From Sphingorhabdus sp. (GTDB taxonomy: Bacteria; Pseudomonadota; Alphaproteobacteria; Sphingomonadales; Sphingomonadaceae): a stretch of DNA of 51,051 bases. Made by a program: the position numbers and the translations under genes. The notes beneath the pieces are model-generated. The model searched no databases and had not been told where the DNA came from. It saw only the letters and a list, made by a program, of their open reading frames with translations. Shown one piece after another: positions 1 through 8,537 of this stretch (position 1 is its first letter; each line of letters starts with the position of its first letter). The DNA lies in the NCBI GenBank assembly GCA_015478735.1, contig JADMKQ010000003.1:1-51051 (forward strand). The letters are read 5' to 3'.

Positions 1-416
1 GATAAAGCCTCGACCATCGCGCGGACCGGCGTGATGTCATATCCGGCATTACCGGCAAGGCGGGCAATCTCATCCGCAGGAACACCCTGCTTCGCCTGGG
101 CCAGCGACCACAGAAAAGCGGAGCGAGTGCCCGACCGGCAATAAGCCAGCGTTTTGCCTTCTGCGCCATCAAGTGCGGCGATCATGGCATCGACTTGCGG
201 AGCGGAAAAGCCGCTGTGCGAGATTGGAATGCTGACATAATCAAGACCTGCCGATTTTGCTGCCGCTTCGATGTCGGCGCTTTGCGGTGCGGAAGGTTCC
301 TCGCCGTCCGGACGGTTATTGATGATAAGCGTTACGCCTTCGGCCTTGGCGGCCTCGATATCCGCCAGTTCGATCTGGGGAGATACGCTGATTTTGTCAT
401 TAATCTGGCGGAACAT
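1..416 (-). CDS. TIGR01244 family sulfur transferase / phosphatase-like protein (partial)
   Basis: The reading frame starts with ATG at 416 and runs off the left edge, so about 138 N-terminal residues are visible (MFRQINDKISVSPQ...). It is a member of the small TIGR01244 family, whose fold is shared by rhodanese-like and dual-specificity phosphatase proteins. The signature loop CRSGTRS is present at about residue 93, with the nucleophilic cysteine and loop arginine intact, and the family-typical NNRPDGE segment lies near the N-terminus. Relatives are often fused to, or lie next to, beta-lactamase-like sulfur dioxygenases, which suggests a role in sulfide or persulfide handling; this is family knowledge, not visible here. 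It lies downstream of recQ on the same strand, 93 bp away. The C-terminus and any fusion partner lie outside the window. Confidence 0.75.
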   Translation of the reverse strand, partial: MFRQINDKISVSPQIELADIEAAKAEGVTLIINNRPDGEEPSAPQSADIEAAAKSAGLDYVSIPISHSGFSAPQVDAMIAALDGAEGKTLAYCRSGTRSAFLWSLAQAKQGVPADEIARLAGNAGYDITPVRAMVEAL

Positions 417-509
417 GGCTTGGCTTTCCTCTTGTGTATTTGGACTCGGCGCTTCTATCGGGCGTGAGCGGCCATTACCATCATTGAAGCGCAAATTGCA
501 CGGCCCTTT

Positions 510-2300
510 TCACGCGCTTTCTTCCTGCGCTTCGGTAACGGCTTGAATCACGTCAAGAAATTGCGGGCCATATTTATCCAGCTTGGCCGCGCCAATGCCG
601 GGAAGTTCCGCCAGTGCCGACAAGTTGCGCGGTTTGAAGCCGGTCATATCACGCAGCACGCTGTCATGGAAAATCACATAAGGCGGAACGCCATGCTCCT
701 TGGCAAGTTCCATCCGCTTGGCCCGCAGCGCATCGAACAGCGGATCGCCGACCGGATTGGGCGAAGCACTCGCACCGCGCCGTCTTTTAGGTTCGCGCAC
801 GGGTGGCTCGACAATCGCAACCTCGGTTTCGCCCTTCAATATGCTGCGCGCCTCTGGCCCGAACATCAATCCGCCATGTTCGGTATTGCGAAGAGCATCG
901 CGCAGCAGCAGCGAGCGCGAGACAGGCTTGATCAGCGGTGCTTCTTCGTCGTTTACAATGTCAAAAACCGAAAGCTTGTCATGCCCGCGCGACAATATCT
1001 TGTCTTCCTGCTTGCCGGTCAGCACCGCTTCCAGATGGCCGACGCCAAAGCTCTGTCCGGTGCGGTAAACGGCAGACAGGAACTTGCGGGCAAGCTCCGT
1101 GACATTGCGGGTAACCGGCGCGTTCAGGCAATTATCGCAATTTCCGCAGCTTTGCGGTGGTTCTTCACCAAAATGTTTGAGCAGGATCGCCCGGCGGCAG
1201 CCCGCTGCCTCGACCAGACCGCCCAAAGCGGCAAGCCTTGTGCGTTCGCTGGCAAGGCGCGTTTCATCGACTTCGGATAATCTTTGCCGGGCGCGCGCGA
1301 AATCTTCCGCGCCCCAGAACATGTGGGCCTCAGCGGGGTCACCGTCGCGGCCTGCGCGGCCGGTTTCCTGATAATAAGCCTCGATCGATTTGGGCAGTCC
1401 GGCATGGGCGACAAAACGGACATCCGGCTTGTCGATGCCCATGCCAAAGGCAATGGTAGCGACCATCACCATATCTTCGGATGCTACAAAATCAGCCTGG
1501 TTACGCTGGCGGATTTCGGGGGGAAGCCCCGCATGATAAGCGCGTGCGCTGCGACCCGTTCTGGCGATCTGGTCCGCCATTTTTTCGGTCGCGTTGCGGG
1601 TGGGGGCATAGATGATGCCGGGGCCGGGGATGCGCTCCACAAGATCGGTAATCTGTTTCGTCAGTCCCTTGCGCGGGGAAATGCTGTAACGGATATTGGG
1701 GCGGTCAAATCCGGCAATGATCAAACCGTCCTGCTCTATACCAAGCTGCACCAATATGTCTTCGCGGGTATGCTTGTCCGCCGTGGCCGTCAGCGCAATG
1801 CGCGGAACATCGGGGAAATGGTCGAGCAAAGGGCGCAGCAAGCGATAATCGGGTCGGAAATCATGCCCCCATTCCGATACGCAGTGCGCTTCATCTATGG
1901 CAAAAAGGGAAATGCTGGTCTGCTCAAGCAGGCTGCGAAAATGGTCGCCCGAAGCGCGTTCGGGGGCGGCATAGAGCAGGTCCAGTTCGCCTGCTTTCAA
2001 CCGCGCGATAGTCTCGGCCCTGTTGTCATCGGCAGAGGTAAGCGTTGCTGCGCGAATACCCACGGCTTCGGCGCTGCGTAATTGATCGTGCATTAGTGCG
2101 ATCAGAGGAGAGATCACGACCACCGTGCCTGCATTGGTAATGGCTGGGAGCTGATAGCACAGGGATTTTCCCGCGCCCGTCGGCATGACCGCCAGCGTAT
2201 TCCTGCGCTCCATCACCCGCGTAAGGACTTCAGCCTGCACCCCGCGGAAAGCATTAAAGCCAAAGGTCGATTTAAGCAGGGGAAGGAGATTCTCGATCAT
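510..2300 (-). CDS. recQ: ATP-dependent DNA helicase RecQ
   Basis: A 596-residue superfamily 2 helicase that unwinds DNA 3' to 5' in RecF-pathway recombination and replication restart. Visible elements in order: the motif 0 region near residues 14-22, Walker A TGAGKS at residues 41-46, the DEAH box at 136-139 followed by the RecQ aromatic-rich loop CVSEWGHDFRPDY, and motif VI QETGRAGRDG. A zinc-binding CGNCDNC segment lies in the RQC region, and a C-terminal HRDC domain covers about the last 80 residues. Length matches the family (about 600). The upstream MFS gene on the same strand ends 69 bp before the start, so the two may be co-transcribed. No truncation is visible. Confidence 0.95.
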   Translation of the reverse strand: MIENLLPLLKSTFGFNAFRGVQAEVLTRVMERRNTLAVMPTGAGKSLCYQLPAITNAGTVVVISPLIALMHDQLRSAEAVGIRAATLTSADDNRAETIARLKAGELDLLYAAPERASGDHFRSLLEQTSISLFAIDEAHCVSEWGHDFRPDYRLLRPLLDHFPDVPRIALTATADKHTREDILVQLGIEQDGLIIAGFDRPNIRYSISPRKGLTKQITDLVERIPGPGIIYAPTRNATEKMADQIARTGRSARAYHAGLPPEIRQRNQADFVASEDMVMVATIAFGMGIDKPDVRFVAHAGLPKSIEAYYQETGRAGRDGDPAEAHMFWGAEDFARARQRLSEVDETRLASERTRLAALGGLVEAAGCRRAILLKHFGEEPPQSCGNCDNCLNAPVTRNVTELARKFLSAVYRTGQSFGVGHLEAVLTGKQEDKILSRGHDKLSVFDIVNDEEAPLIKPVSRSLLLRDALRNTEHGGLMFGPEARSILKGETEVAIVEPPVREPKRRRGASASPNPVGDPLFDALRAKRMELAKEHGVPPYVIFHDSVLRDMTGFKPRNLSALAELPGIGAAKLDKYGPQFLDVIQAVTEAQEESA

Positions 2301-2369
2301 CCGGCTGTCCTACCCAGAGGAGCGAGGGAACGGAACCGTTAAAGTGGGGAAGGGCAATTTTGTGAGATA

Positions 2370-3680
2370 TCAATCCTGCAATCTGCGCGCAGCCCGCCAG
2401 AAGTGAAAGCCAGCCCAGATGTTAAACAGCGCCAGCAACGCGAGGGCCCGCTGCAACGCGGCGCTGTCGCTCAGGTCGCTGCTGAACATATCAGACAACA
2501 TGCCGACAAAGACCGGACCAATGCCAAGCCCGATTATTCCCGCGAGCAAAAGGTAGATAGCCACCGCCATCGCTCTGGTTTCGTCGCTTGCCAGTTTCTG
2601 TATGGCGGAGAAATTGGGGCCGTAATAGAATGTCGCTGCGAAGGTCGGGATGGCCAGCAAGAGCATGGCCAGATTGCCGTTTGGTGCATAGAGCGCCAAA
2701 ATCATGCCCGGAACAGAGACAAGCATGACCAGAGCGGTCAGCACAAGTGGCAGCGTAGCGCGAATTGTTCCGAAACGATCACCGGCTTTCCCGCCAAGCC
2801 AAGCGCCGAGCGCACCAGACAGCCCGACCATGATACCCAGTTTCCAGCCCAACTCCCCATAGCCCATATTATGCACACGGACGAACAGGCTGCCGTAGAA
2901 ACTGGCAATGCCATAAGCAACAAATTGCACGAGAATACCTGCGGCGACCAGATGCCAATAAGCCGGCTTGGCTGACAGGGTGCGTAAGGCTTCTTTCAAA
3001 CTGATCTTGCTGGGATCACGCTTGAACGCCTGTGACAAGGGTATATTGCCGCGCGGATCGTGTATGGTGAACCAGACGACCAGAGCGATAATGATACCGG
3101 GCAATCCCGCCATGAAAAATGCGATGCGCCAGTCAAAACGCTCGACGATCCAGCCGCCACCTGCATAAGCAATGAACGCGCCGATAGGGATGGACATGCC
3201 CAATATGCCGAGCGCGCCAGCGCGGCGCTCTGGCGGGAAAAGATCGGCAATTAACGAGTGGGATGCAGGGCCGGACCCTGCTTCACCAATGCCAACGCCA
3301 ACACGGGCCAGGAACAGCTGCGTAAAATTGGCCGCCAGCCCGCAAAGCACTGTCATTGCTGACCAAATCGCAATGGCAATCGCGATGATCCGGCTACGAT
3401 TCCATTTATCCGCCAGAGCCGCCACCGGAATGGCCAGCGTCGTGTAGAAAAGTGCAAAAGACAGCCCGGTCATCAAACCTATCTGTGTATCAGACAGGCC
3501 GAGATCCTGTTTCACCGGTTCCGCCAATATGGTGATGATCTGCCGGTCAAGGAAGTTCAGCATGGTGAGCATGAACAACACGCCAATCACATAATTGGGA
3601 TATTGATTGGGCACCGCTGGGGTGATTTCGGATCGGGTTTCAAGAACTGCCATTACGCAATGATTGACACGAGGGTGCAT
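2370..3680 (-). CDS. MFS transporter, spinster-like family
   Basis: A 436-residue inner-membrane transporter with about twelve hydrophobic segments. The N-terminal segment has the LNFLDRQIITILAEPVKQDL pattern of the spinster-like major facilitator group common in sphingomonads, and a DKWNRSR loop between helices 2 and 3 corresponds to MFS motif A. The substrate cannot be told from sequence. The ATG at 3680 is chosen because an AAGGG sits 8-9 bases upstream; a GTG directly before it (3683) and an internal ATG at 3653 are alternatives. It is divergent from the beta-propeller amidohydrolase gene, and the 198 bp between them may hold both promoters. Confidence 0.85.
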   Translation of the reverse strand: MHPRVNHCVMAVLETRSEITPAVPNQYPNYVIGVLFMLTMLNFLDRQIITILAEPVKQDLGLSDTQIGLMTGLSFALFYTTLAIPVAALADKWNRSRIIAIAIAIWSAMTVLCGLAANFTQLFLARVGVGIGEAGSGPASHSLIADLFPPERRAGALGILGMSIPIGAFIAYAGGGWIVERFDWRIAFFMAGLPGIIIALVVWFTIHDPRGNIPLSQAFKRDPSKISLKEALRTLSAKPAYWHLVAAGILVQFVAYGIASFYGSLFVRVHNMGYGELGWKLGIMVGLSGALGAWLGGKAGDRFGTIRATLPLVLTALVMLVSVPGMILALYAPNGNLAMLLLAIPTFAATFYYGPNFSAIQKLASDETRAMAVAIYLLLAGIIGLGIGPVFVGMLSDMFSSDLSDSAALQRALALLALFNIWAGFHFWRAARRLQD

Positions 3681-3748
3681 CACCGAACACCCTTTGTTTA
3701 ATTAGGGTTTCGATAGAAAAATGAGCAGTTTTTGATAGAAGGATACTA

Positions 3749-3777
3749 TTGCAAAACTTGAGACCACGCCCTGTCAA
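3749..3777 (-). promoter_or_regulatory. possible promoter with overlapping inverted repeat upstream of the MFS gene
   Basis: On the minus strand a TTGACA hexamer (3772-3777) is followed after 17-20 bases by the weak -10-like stretch TTGCAATAG. The hexamer lies in the loop of an inverted repeat, CCACGC (3764-3769) and GCGTGG (3778-3783), which could be an operator. The hexamer is a perfect -35 match; the -10 part is poor, so this is tentative. Confidence 0.3.
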
Positions 3778-3878
3778 GCGTGGTGCTGATTGAAGCAAAA
3801 CTCCAATATTCCCCCTGTTCATCACAGTAATTTTGTTGTTTACTGGCGACATAAAATAAACAGGCCATCGGAGTTTTC

Positions 3879-6800
3879 ATGAAATATCGTCTTATTACCG
3901 CCCTTGCAGCCATCTCTTTTGCCGGAACTGCCTATGCACAGCCTGTCGATGAGAAGGCCAAAGAGGAAAAATGGGACGTAAACGCACCAAAGGGCGCGAC
4001 GATTAAACAGGTTCCGATCAATACCGATGAGGGTAGCTGGATCGATGTCGATGTCAGCCCCGATGGCGGCAGCGTCGCTTTTGCTCTGCTGGGCGATATT
4101 TACACCATGCCGATTTCCGGCGGCAACCCGACCCGTATTGCCGAAGGGCTGGCCTGGGAAGTCCAGCCGCGATTCTCCCCCGATGGTAATCGTATCGCCT
4201 TTACGTCGGATCGCGGCGGCGGGGATAATATCTGGATCATGAACCGGGATGGCAGCGACAAAAAGCAAGTGACCAAAGAAGAGTTCCGCTTGCTCAACCA
4301 GCCAAGCTGGAGTCCGGATGGCCGTTACATCATTGCCAAGAAACATTTTACCACCGGCCGTTCACTTGGCACCGGAGAGGTCTGGGTCTATCATGTTTCC
4401 GGCGGGGCGGGCGTTGTGCTGGTCAAGAAGCCCAATGACACGCATCAAAAAGAACTGGGCGAGCCGATTTACGCGCCCGATGGCAAATCGCTCTATTATA
4501 CGCGTAACATCACGCCTGGCGGCCAGTTTATTTATGCGCAGGATTCCAATACCGACCTGTTCAATATCGAGGAATATGATCTGGAAACCGGCGAAATCAG
4601 CACCGCAGTTTCCGGCCTTGGCGGGTCCGTGCGGCCAACCCCTTCGCCCGATGGCAAAAGCATTGCCTTTGTCCGGCGTGAACGCACCCAGTCAAAATTA
4701 TATGTCAAAGACATAACCACCGGCATCGAGCGGAAAATCTATGATGACCTGGATCAGGATGTGCAGGAAACCTGGGCAGTCACCGGCGTCTATCCCAATA
4801 TGGACTGGACTCCCGATAGCCGCAGCATCGTGTTCTGGGCAGGTGGCAAGATCCGCAAGGTGGCTGCAGATGGCTCCGGATCGTCGGTCATTCCGTTCAC
4901 AATCAACGACACTCGCGGCGTTGCCGATGCTCCGCATCCCAAAATCCCGGTCGCGTCTGACAGCTTCACCGCCAAAATGCCGCGCTTTGCAGCGGTATCG
5001 CCCAATGGCCGGCAAGTGGTGTTTGAAAGTCTGGGGCAGCTTTATATAAAGCCGATGAGCGGCGGAACGGCCAAGCGGTTGACCAACAGCAATGGCGAGC
5101 GCGAGCTTTTCCCCTCATGGTCGCGCGATGGGCGCTCAATTGTATATGTCGGCTGGACCGACAAGGAGCTGGGCCAGATAAAGACGGTTAGCGCGTCTGG
5201 TGGTTCCGCGCGCGCCGTTACCAATCGGCCCGGTCATTATGCCCGTCCGCGTTTCTCACCCGATGGCCGCACGATCATATTTGAAATGAAGGATGGCGGC
5301 TATCTGACCTCTCCCGCTTATTCGATGGATGACGGGATTTACAGCGTCGCTGCATCCGGCGGGACACCGCAGCGTATCACCAAGGATGCGGCTGGCCCGC
5401 AATTTGGTGCAAATAGCGACCGTATCTTCATGATGGAGCAAAAAGATAACAAGCGCATATTGACGAGCAGCGATATGAATGGCGAGGCCAAGCGCACCCA
5501 TGCGACGGGTGAACTGACCACCGATTATATCGTATCGCCCGACGGCCAATATGTCGCTTTCCGACAGAATTACGAAGCTTTTGTCATGCCGCTTCTGCCC
5601 GGCACTCAGGAGGTCGCGGTGACTCCGGATAGCAAATCGCTGCCCGTAGCAGCGGTGAGCAGCGGTGGTGCGGACTATATCCACTGGTCCCAGAATGGTC
5701 AGCAGCTTCACTGGAGCGTGGGACCGACGGTTTACACGGTCCAGACCAACGCGATTTTCCCCTCTGCACCGACTGGCAAGGACGCGCCTAAATTCACTCC
5801 GCCAAGCAGCGGCGTGTCGCTGGAGCGGACGATCGCGGCGGATAAACCCAGCGGCACATTGGCGCTGGTCGGAGCGCGGTTGATAACTATGGGCGATGAA
5901 GCAGGCGGGATTGTCGAAGACGGCACGATTGTCGTGAGGGATAACAAGATTGTCTCCGTCGGTCCGCGCGGCTCTGTTGCTGTGCCAGCGGGCACGACCA
6001 TCGTTGATCTGACCGGCAAGACCATTGTTCCCGGCTATATCGACGCCCATGCTCATGGTCCGCAGGGCACGGATGAACTGGTGCCGCAGCAAAACTGGTC
6101 GCTGATCCAGAACCTCGCGCTTGGCACAACCACGATCCACGACCCATCTAGCCGTGCGAGCGAGATTTTTGTCGCTGCGGAAATGCAGCGGGCAGGGCAG
6201 ATGCTTGGACCGCGTATCTTTTCCACCGGTGAAGTCGTCTATGGTGCAAAGGCCGCCGATGTCTATGCAGAGATCAACAATCTCGACGATGCGCTTGATC
6301 ATGTCCGGCGGCTAAAGGCACAGGGCGGGCATAGCGTGAAAAACTATAACCAGCCACGCCGGGAACAGCGTCAGCAAGTGGTCGAAGCGGCGCGTCAGGA
6401 AAATATGCTGGTCGTGGCGGAAGGCGGCTCGCTTTTCGGCATGGACATGTCGCTGGTCGCCGATGGCAACAGCACGCTGGAGCATAATATCCCGCTCGAT
6501 ATTTTCTATGACGATGTGGTCCAGATGTTTTCCCAGTCACAGACCAATTACACGCCCACACTTGTGGTGAGCTATGGCGGCCTGGCGGGTGATCCATACT
6601 GGCGGCAGGCGACTGACGTGTTCAAACATCCGTTGTTGATCCACACACCGCCCAAGCAACTGGCCGCTGCGACTGTGCGCAGGACAATGGCGCCGGAAGC
6701 GGATTTTGTGGATGATGACAATGCCCGTGAAGCCAAGAAGCTGGCGGATAAGGGCGTTCTGGTATCCATTGGCGCGCATGGGCAGCAGGCGGGTATCGGA

Positions 6801-7088
6801 ACACATTGGGAGCTGTGGTCCTTTGTTCGCGGCGGCATGTCCCCGCTTCAGGCACTGCGCTCCGGAACGATTGACTCGGCAAAGTCGCTTGGCATGGATG
6901 AAGAAATCGGATCACTCGAAGCGGGCAAGCTGGCCGATCTCGTCGTGCTCGATGCCGATCCCACGGCGGATATCCAGAACAGCGACAATATCCACCGGGT
7001 GATGGTGAATGGCCGGATGTATGACCCCGTGACCATGAACGAAGTCACCACTGGCACGCGTCAAAGAGCAGCTTATTGGTGGGAATGA
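3879..7088 (+). CDS. secreted amidohydrolase with N-terminal TolB-like beta-propeller
   Basis: A 1069-residue exported protein. A signal peptide ends near AYA-Q (residues 20-21). Residues from about 45 to 650 contain repeated SPDG blades (for example FSPDGNRIAFTSDRGG, WSPDGRYI) of the TolB/PD40 propeller type. From about 670 on there is a metal-dependent amidohydrolase domain: H724 and H726 in the DAHAH metal motif, H869 in LEHN, and H967 in IGAHG. The end (EAGKLADLVVLDADPT) is the usual small beta-sandwich of this superfamily. Such fusions are probably periplasmic or outer-surface hydrolases of cyclic amides or peptides; the real substrate is unknown. Start: GGAG lies 6 bases upstream of the ATG. 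The gene appears to be monocistronic and is followed by a strong hairpin. Confidence 0.85.
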   Translation: MKYRLITALAAISFAGTAYAQPVDEKAKEEKWDVNAPKGATIKQVPINTDEGSWIDVDVSPDGGSVAFALLGDIYTMPISGGNPTRIAEGLAWEVQPRFSPDGNRIAFTSDRGGGDNIWIMNRDGSDKKQVTKEEFRLLNQPSWSPDGRYIIAKKHFTTGRSLGTGEVWVYHVSGGAGVVLVKKPNDTHQKELGEPIYAPDGKSLYYTRNITPGGQFIYAQDSNTDLFNIEEYDLETGEISTAVSGLGGSVRPTPSPDGKSIAFVRRERTQSKLYVKDITTGIERKIYDDLDQDVQETWAVTGVYPNMDWTPDSRSIVFWAGGKIRKVAADGSGSSVIPFTINDTRGVADAPHPKIPVASDSFTAKMPRFAAVSPNGRQVVFESLGQLYIKPMSGGTAKRLTNSNGERELFPSWSRDGRSIVYVGWTDKELGQIKTVSASGGSARAVTNRPGHYARPRFSPDGRTIIFEMKDGGYLTSPAYSMDDGIYSVAASGGTPQRITKDAAGPQFGANSDRIFMMEQKDNKRILTSSDMNGEAKRTHATGELTTDYIVSPDGQYVAFRQNYEAFVMPLLPGTQEVAVTPDSKSLPVAAVSSGGADYIHWSQNGQQLHWSVGPTVYTVQTNAIFPSAPTGKDAPKFTPPSSGVSLERTIAADKPSGTLALVGARLITMGDEAGGIVEDGTIVVRDNKIVSVGPRGSVAVPAGTTIVDLTGKTIVPGYIDAHAHGPQGTDELVPQQNWSLIQNLALGTTTIHDPSSRASEIFVAAEMQRAGQMLGPRIFSTGEVVYGAKAADVYAEINNLDDALDHVRRLKAQGGHSVKNYNQPRREQRQQVVEAARQENMLVVAEGGSLFGMDMSLVADGNSTLEHNIPLDIFYDDVVQMFSQSQTNYTPTLVVSYGGLAGDPYWRQATDVFKHPLLIHTPPKQLAAATVRRTMAPEADFVDDDNAREAKKLADKGVLVSIGAHGQQAGIGTHWELWSFVRGGMSPLQALRSGTIDSAKSLGMDEEIGSLEAGKLADLVVLDADPTADIQNSDNIHRVMVNGRMYDPVTMNEVTTGTRQRAAYWWE

Positions 7089-7094
7089 TGTACG

Positions 7095-7124
7095 GCGCGC
7101 CGGATTCGGGGTAATCCGGCGCGC
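7095..7124 (+). terminator. hairpin terminator after the amidohydrolase gene
   Basis: A perfect 12-bp stem (GCGCGCCGGATT / AATCCGGCGCGC) with a 6-base loop begins 6 bases after the stop codon. It is very stable, but no run of T follows, so it may work with Rho or protect the mRNA end. Confidence 0.6.
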
Positions 7125-7230
7125 AATTCGGGCTTAGTCGCAAGGTTTTCTGCTATCACTTTAAACAGGAATGCTCTGTTTCTCGCGTAATAATCTTACA
7201 AAACACCCTGCTTTTTGCAGAAAATGCAAG

Positions 7231-7299
7231 CGAGTTGCAAAAATGAAACTCGCAGGTGCAGCATTTCAAATTGATACTTATTTTTTCCTCAGCCAATAA
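7231..7299 (+). promoter_or_regulatory. possible promoter and operator of the 89-residue secreted protein
   Basis: TTGATA (7271-7276) and CAATAA (7294-7299) are 17 bases apart, 37 bases before the ATG at 7336. Upstream lies an inverted repeat, GCGAGTT (7231-7237) and AACTCGC (7248-7254), in a stretch with several TGCA words. The spacing is good; the hexamers are only moderate matches. Confidence 0.3.
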
Positions 7300-7335
7300 C
7301 CACTCCAAATTTACTACTTTTACCGGAGTCTCGTT

Positions 7336-7605
7336 ATGAACAAATTTACTGCTATCATTCTCGGCGCAGCTGCGCTTTCTCTCACCGCTCCTGCTTTTGC
7401 TGCTGACGTAGAAGTCGAACGCAACGAACGTCTCTATGATGCGTCCGGTGCAAGCGTTGCAAAAGTGAACCGCGTTGAAACTGACGGCGACGTACTGGTT
7501 ATCTACAAAGGTAAAGTGCGCCGCATCCAGTCTGACACCCTCTCAAAAACCGACGGCAAACTGGCGACGACATTGACCAAAAAAGAAATTCGTGGCCTGA
7601 ACTAG
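7336..7605 (+). CDS. small secreted protein of unknown function
   Basis: An 89-residue protein with a clear Sec signal peptide (MNKFTAIILGAAALSLTAPAFA, cleavage after AFA at residue 22). The mature part of about 67 residues is charged and probably all-beta, with the pattern RLYDASGASVAKVNRVETDGDV followed by a lysine-rich strand region. No cysteines and no known motif are visible; I cannot assign a family with certainty. A CGGAG ribosome-binding site lies 7-8 bases upstream, and a rho-independent terminator follows. It stands alone between the amidohydrolase gene and convergent mobA, so it is probably monocistronic. Confidence 0.75.
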   Translation: MNKFTAIILGAAALSLTAPAFAADVEVERNERLYDASGASVAKVNRVETDGDVLVIYKGKVRRIQSDTLSKTDGKLATTLTKKEIRGLN

Positions 7606-7648
7606 GTTAGCCGTTATTCAGCGACTGATTTTTCGGTCGGTGATTGTT

Positions 7649-7686
7649 AAAAGCCAGCGCGCGCATGTCGTTCGCTGGCTTTTTAT
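7649..7686 (+). terminator. rho-independent terminator, possibly bidirectional
   Basis: The stem AAAAGCCAGCG / CGCTGGCTTTT with a 13-base loop is followed by T-rich sequence. It lies between convergent genes: the 89-residue secreted protein (plus) and mobA (minus, ending at 7695). The A-run on the left arm lets it serve both directions. Confidence 0.8.
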
Positions 7687-7694
7687 TTGAGTCG

Positions 7695-8294
7695 TTAGAT
7701 TTGCACTTCTGCCTGCGCTAAGTCTTCGGGCGTATTGATGTTCATAAAAGCCTGCTCATCGGGCCAGCTAATCCGCTTTGCATCGCATTGCCGGGCCAGC
7801 CATTGAAGCGATGGTGACGGTTCGTGCAGCGACCCGGATTGTTTGCTGATCCGGTAAGCTTCACACACCGAGCGCACAATATCGCAGCGCCAATAACCAA
7901 AAACCGGATGCAAATGCTGCGGTCCCTGGGCTACAGAGCAGCCGGGAACGGAGCTTAGCCGCCGAATAAGATCATCCGGTGCAAAAGGCGCATCAACGGG
8001 GATCGTCACAAAGCCTTCTGCTTCCGGGCATAACATCGGCAAATGCGCTGCGATCGTGAATATCGCGCCAACCGGTCCGCCCGGCATGTCCGGATCATCA
8101 GAGATAATATCGACACCCGTATCAAAATCGTCGGACGCCGATAGCCATATCCGGTCGGCAGAAGATTGAAAGCGCCCAATCGCCCGGTCGATCAGCCGGA
8201 CTCCATCAAGCCGGATCGCGGCCTTGTCCTGACCCATCCGGCGCGACTGGCCCCCCGCTAATATAATCAGGCAGGTCGGGGGATTATCGTTCAT
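7695..8294 (-). CDS. mobA: molybdenum cofactor guanylyltransferase MobA
   Basis: A 199-residue cytoplasmic nucleotidyltransferase that joins GMP from GTP to molybdopterin to make the guanine dinucleotide form of the cofactor. The diagnostic GTP-binding loop LAGGQSRRMGQDKA lies at residues 12-25, and a PVDAPFAP segment carries the expected metal-binding aspartate. Length is normal (about 190-210). The start ATG has GGAG upstream. It follows recF and a possible 38-codon reading frame on the same strand. No other molybdenum cofactor gene lies nearby, so the context does not name the molybdoenzyme served. Confidence 0.88.
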   Translation of the reverse strand: MNDNPPTCLIILAGGQSRRMGQDKAAIRLDGVRLIDRAIGRFQSSADRIWLSASDDFDTGVDIISDDPDMPGGPVGAIFTIAAHLPMLCPEAEGFVTIPVDAPFAPDDLIRRLSSVPGCSVAQGPQHLHPVFGYWRCDIVRSVCEAYRISKQSGSLHEPSPSLQWLARQCDAKRISWPDEQAFMNINTPEDLAQAEVQI

Positions 8295-8373
8295 CTCTTA
8301 TCGCTCCAGCCGGAAAAGCAGTTCCTGCACTTTGGCTTTCGCGGTGCATCCTGTCCAGCAATTCCCCGTCCGT

Positions 8374-8490
8374 TTAGAAGACCGGAAAAAATATTGCCTG
8401 AAGCACCAAAAGGATCGGAATGATCGCGCTGCCCAGCTTCGCCAATCCAGTGGTTGCGACATGCGGGACATAAGGAGCGGACTTTTGCAT
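8374..8490 (-). CDS. possible 38-residue membrane peptide between recF and mobA
   Basis: The minus-strand frame from ATG 8490 to TAA 8374 reads MQKSAPYVPHVATTGLAKLG and then one hydrophobic stretch (IIPILLVLQAIFFPVF), so it could be a single-pass membrane peptide. An AGG lies about 9 bases upstream of the ATG. It fits the recF to mobA interval (243 bp) in the same direction. A competing 72-codon frame overlaps it. I do not recognise it; coding is uncertain. Confidence 0.3.
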   Translation of the reverse strand: MQKSAPYVPHVATTGLAKLGSAIIPILLVLQAIFFPVF

Positions 8491-8537
8491 GGTGCGAACC
8501 TGAACAAAAGAAGCAAATATAATGTTAACGTGCGCGA

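Noticed and set aside
5256-6302. 348-codon open frame antisense to the amidohydrolase gene
   Set aside because: Shadow frame rich in Arg/His, overlapping a clear gene over its whole length.
8298-8516. 72-codon minus-strand frame between recF and mobA
   Set aside because: Arg/Ser/Cys-rich composition typical of a shadow frame; the 38-codon frame in the same interval looks more like a protein, though also weak.
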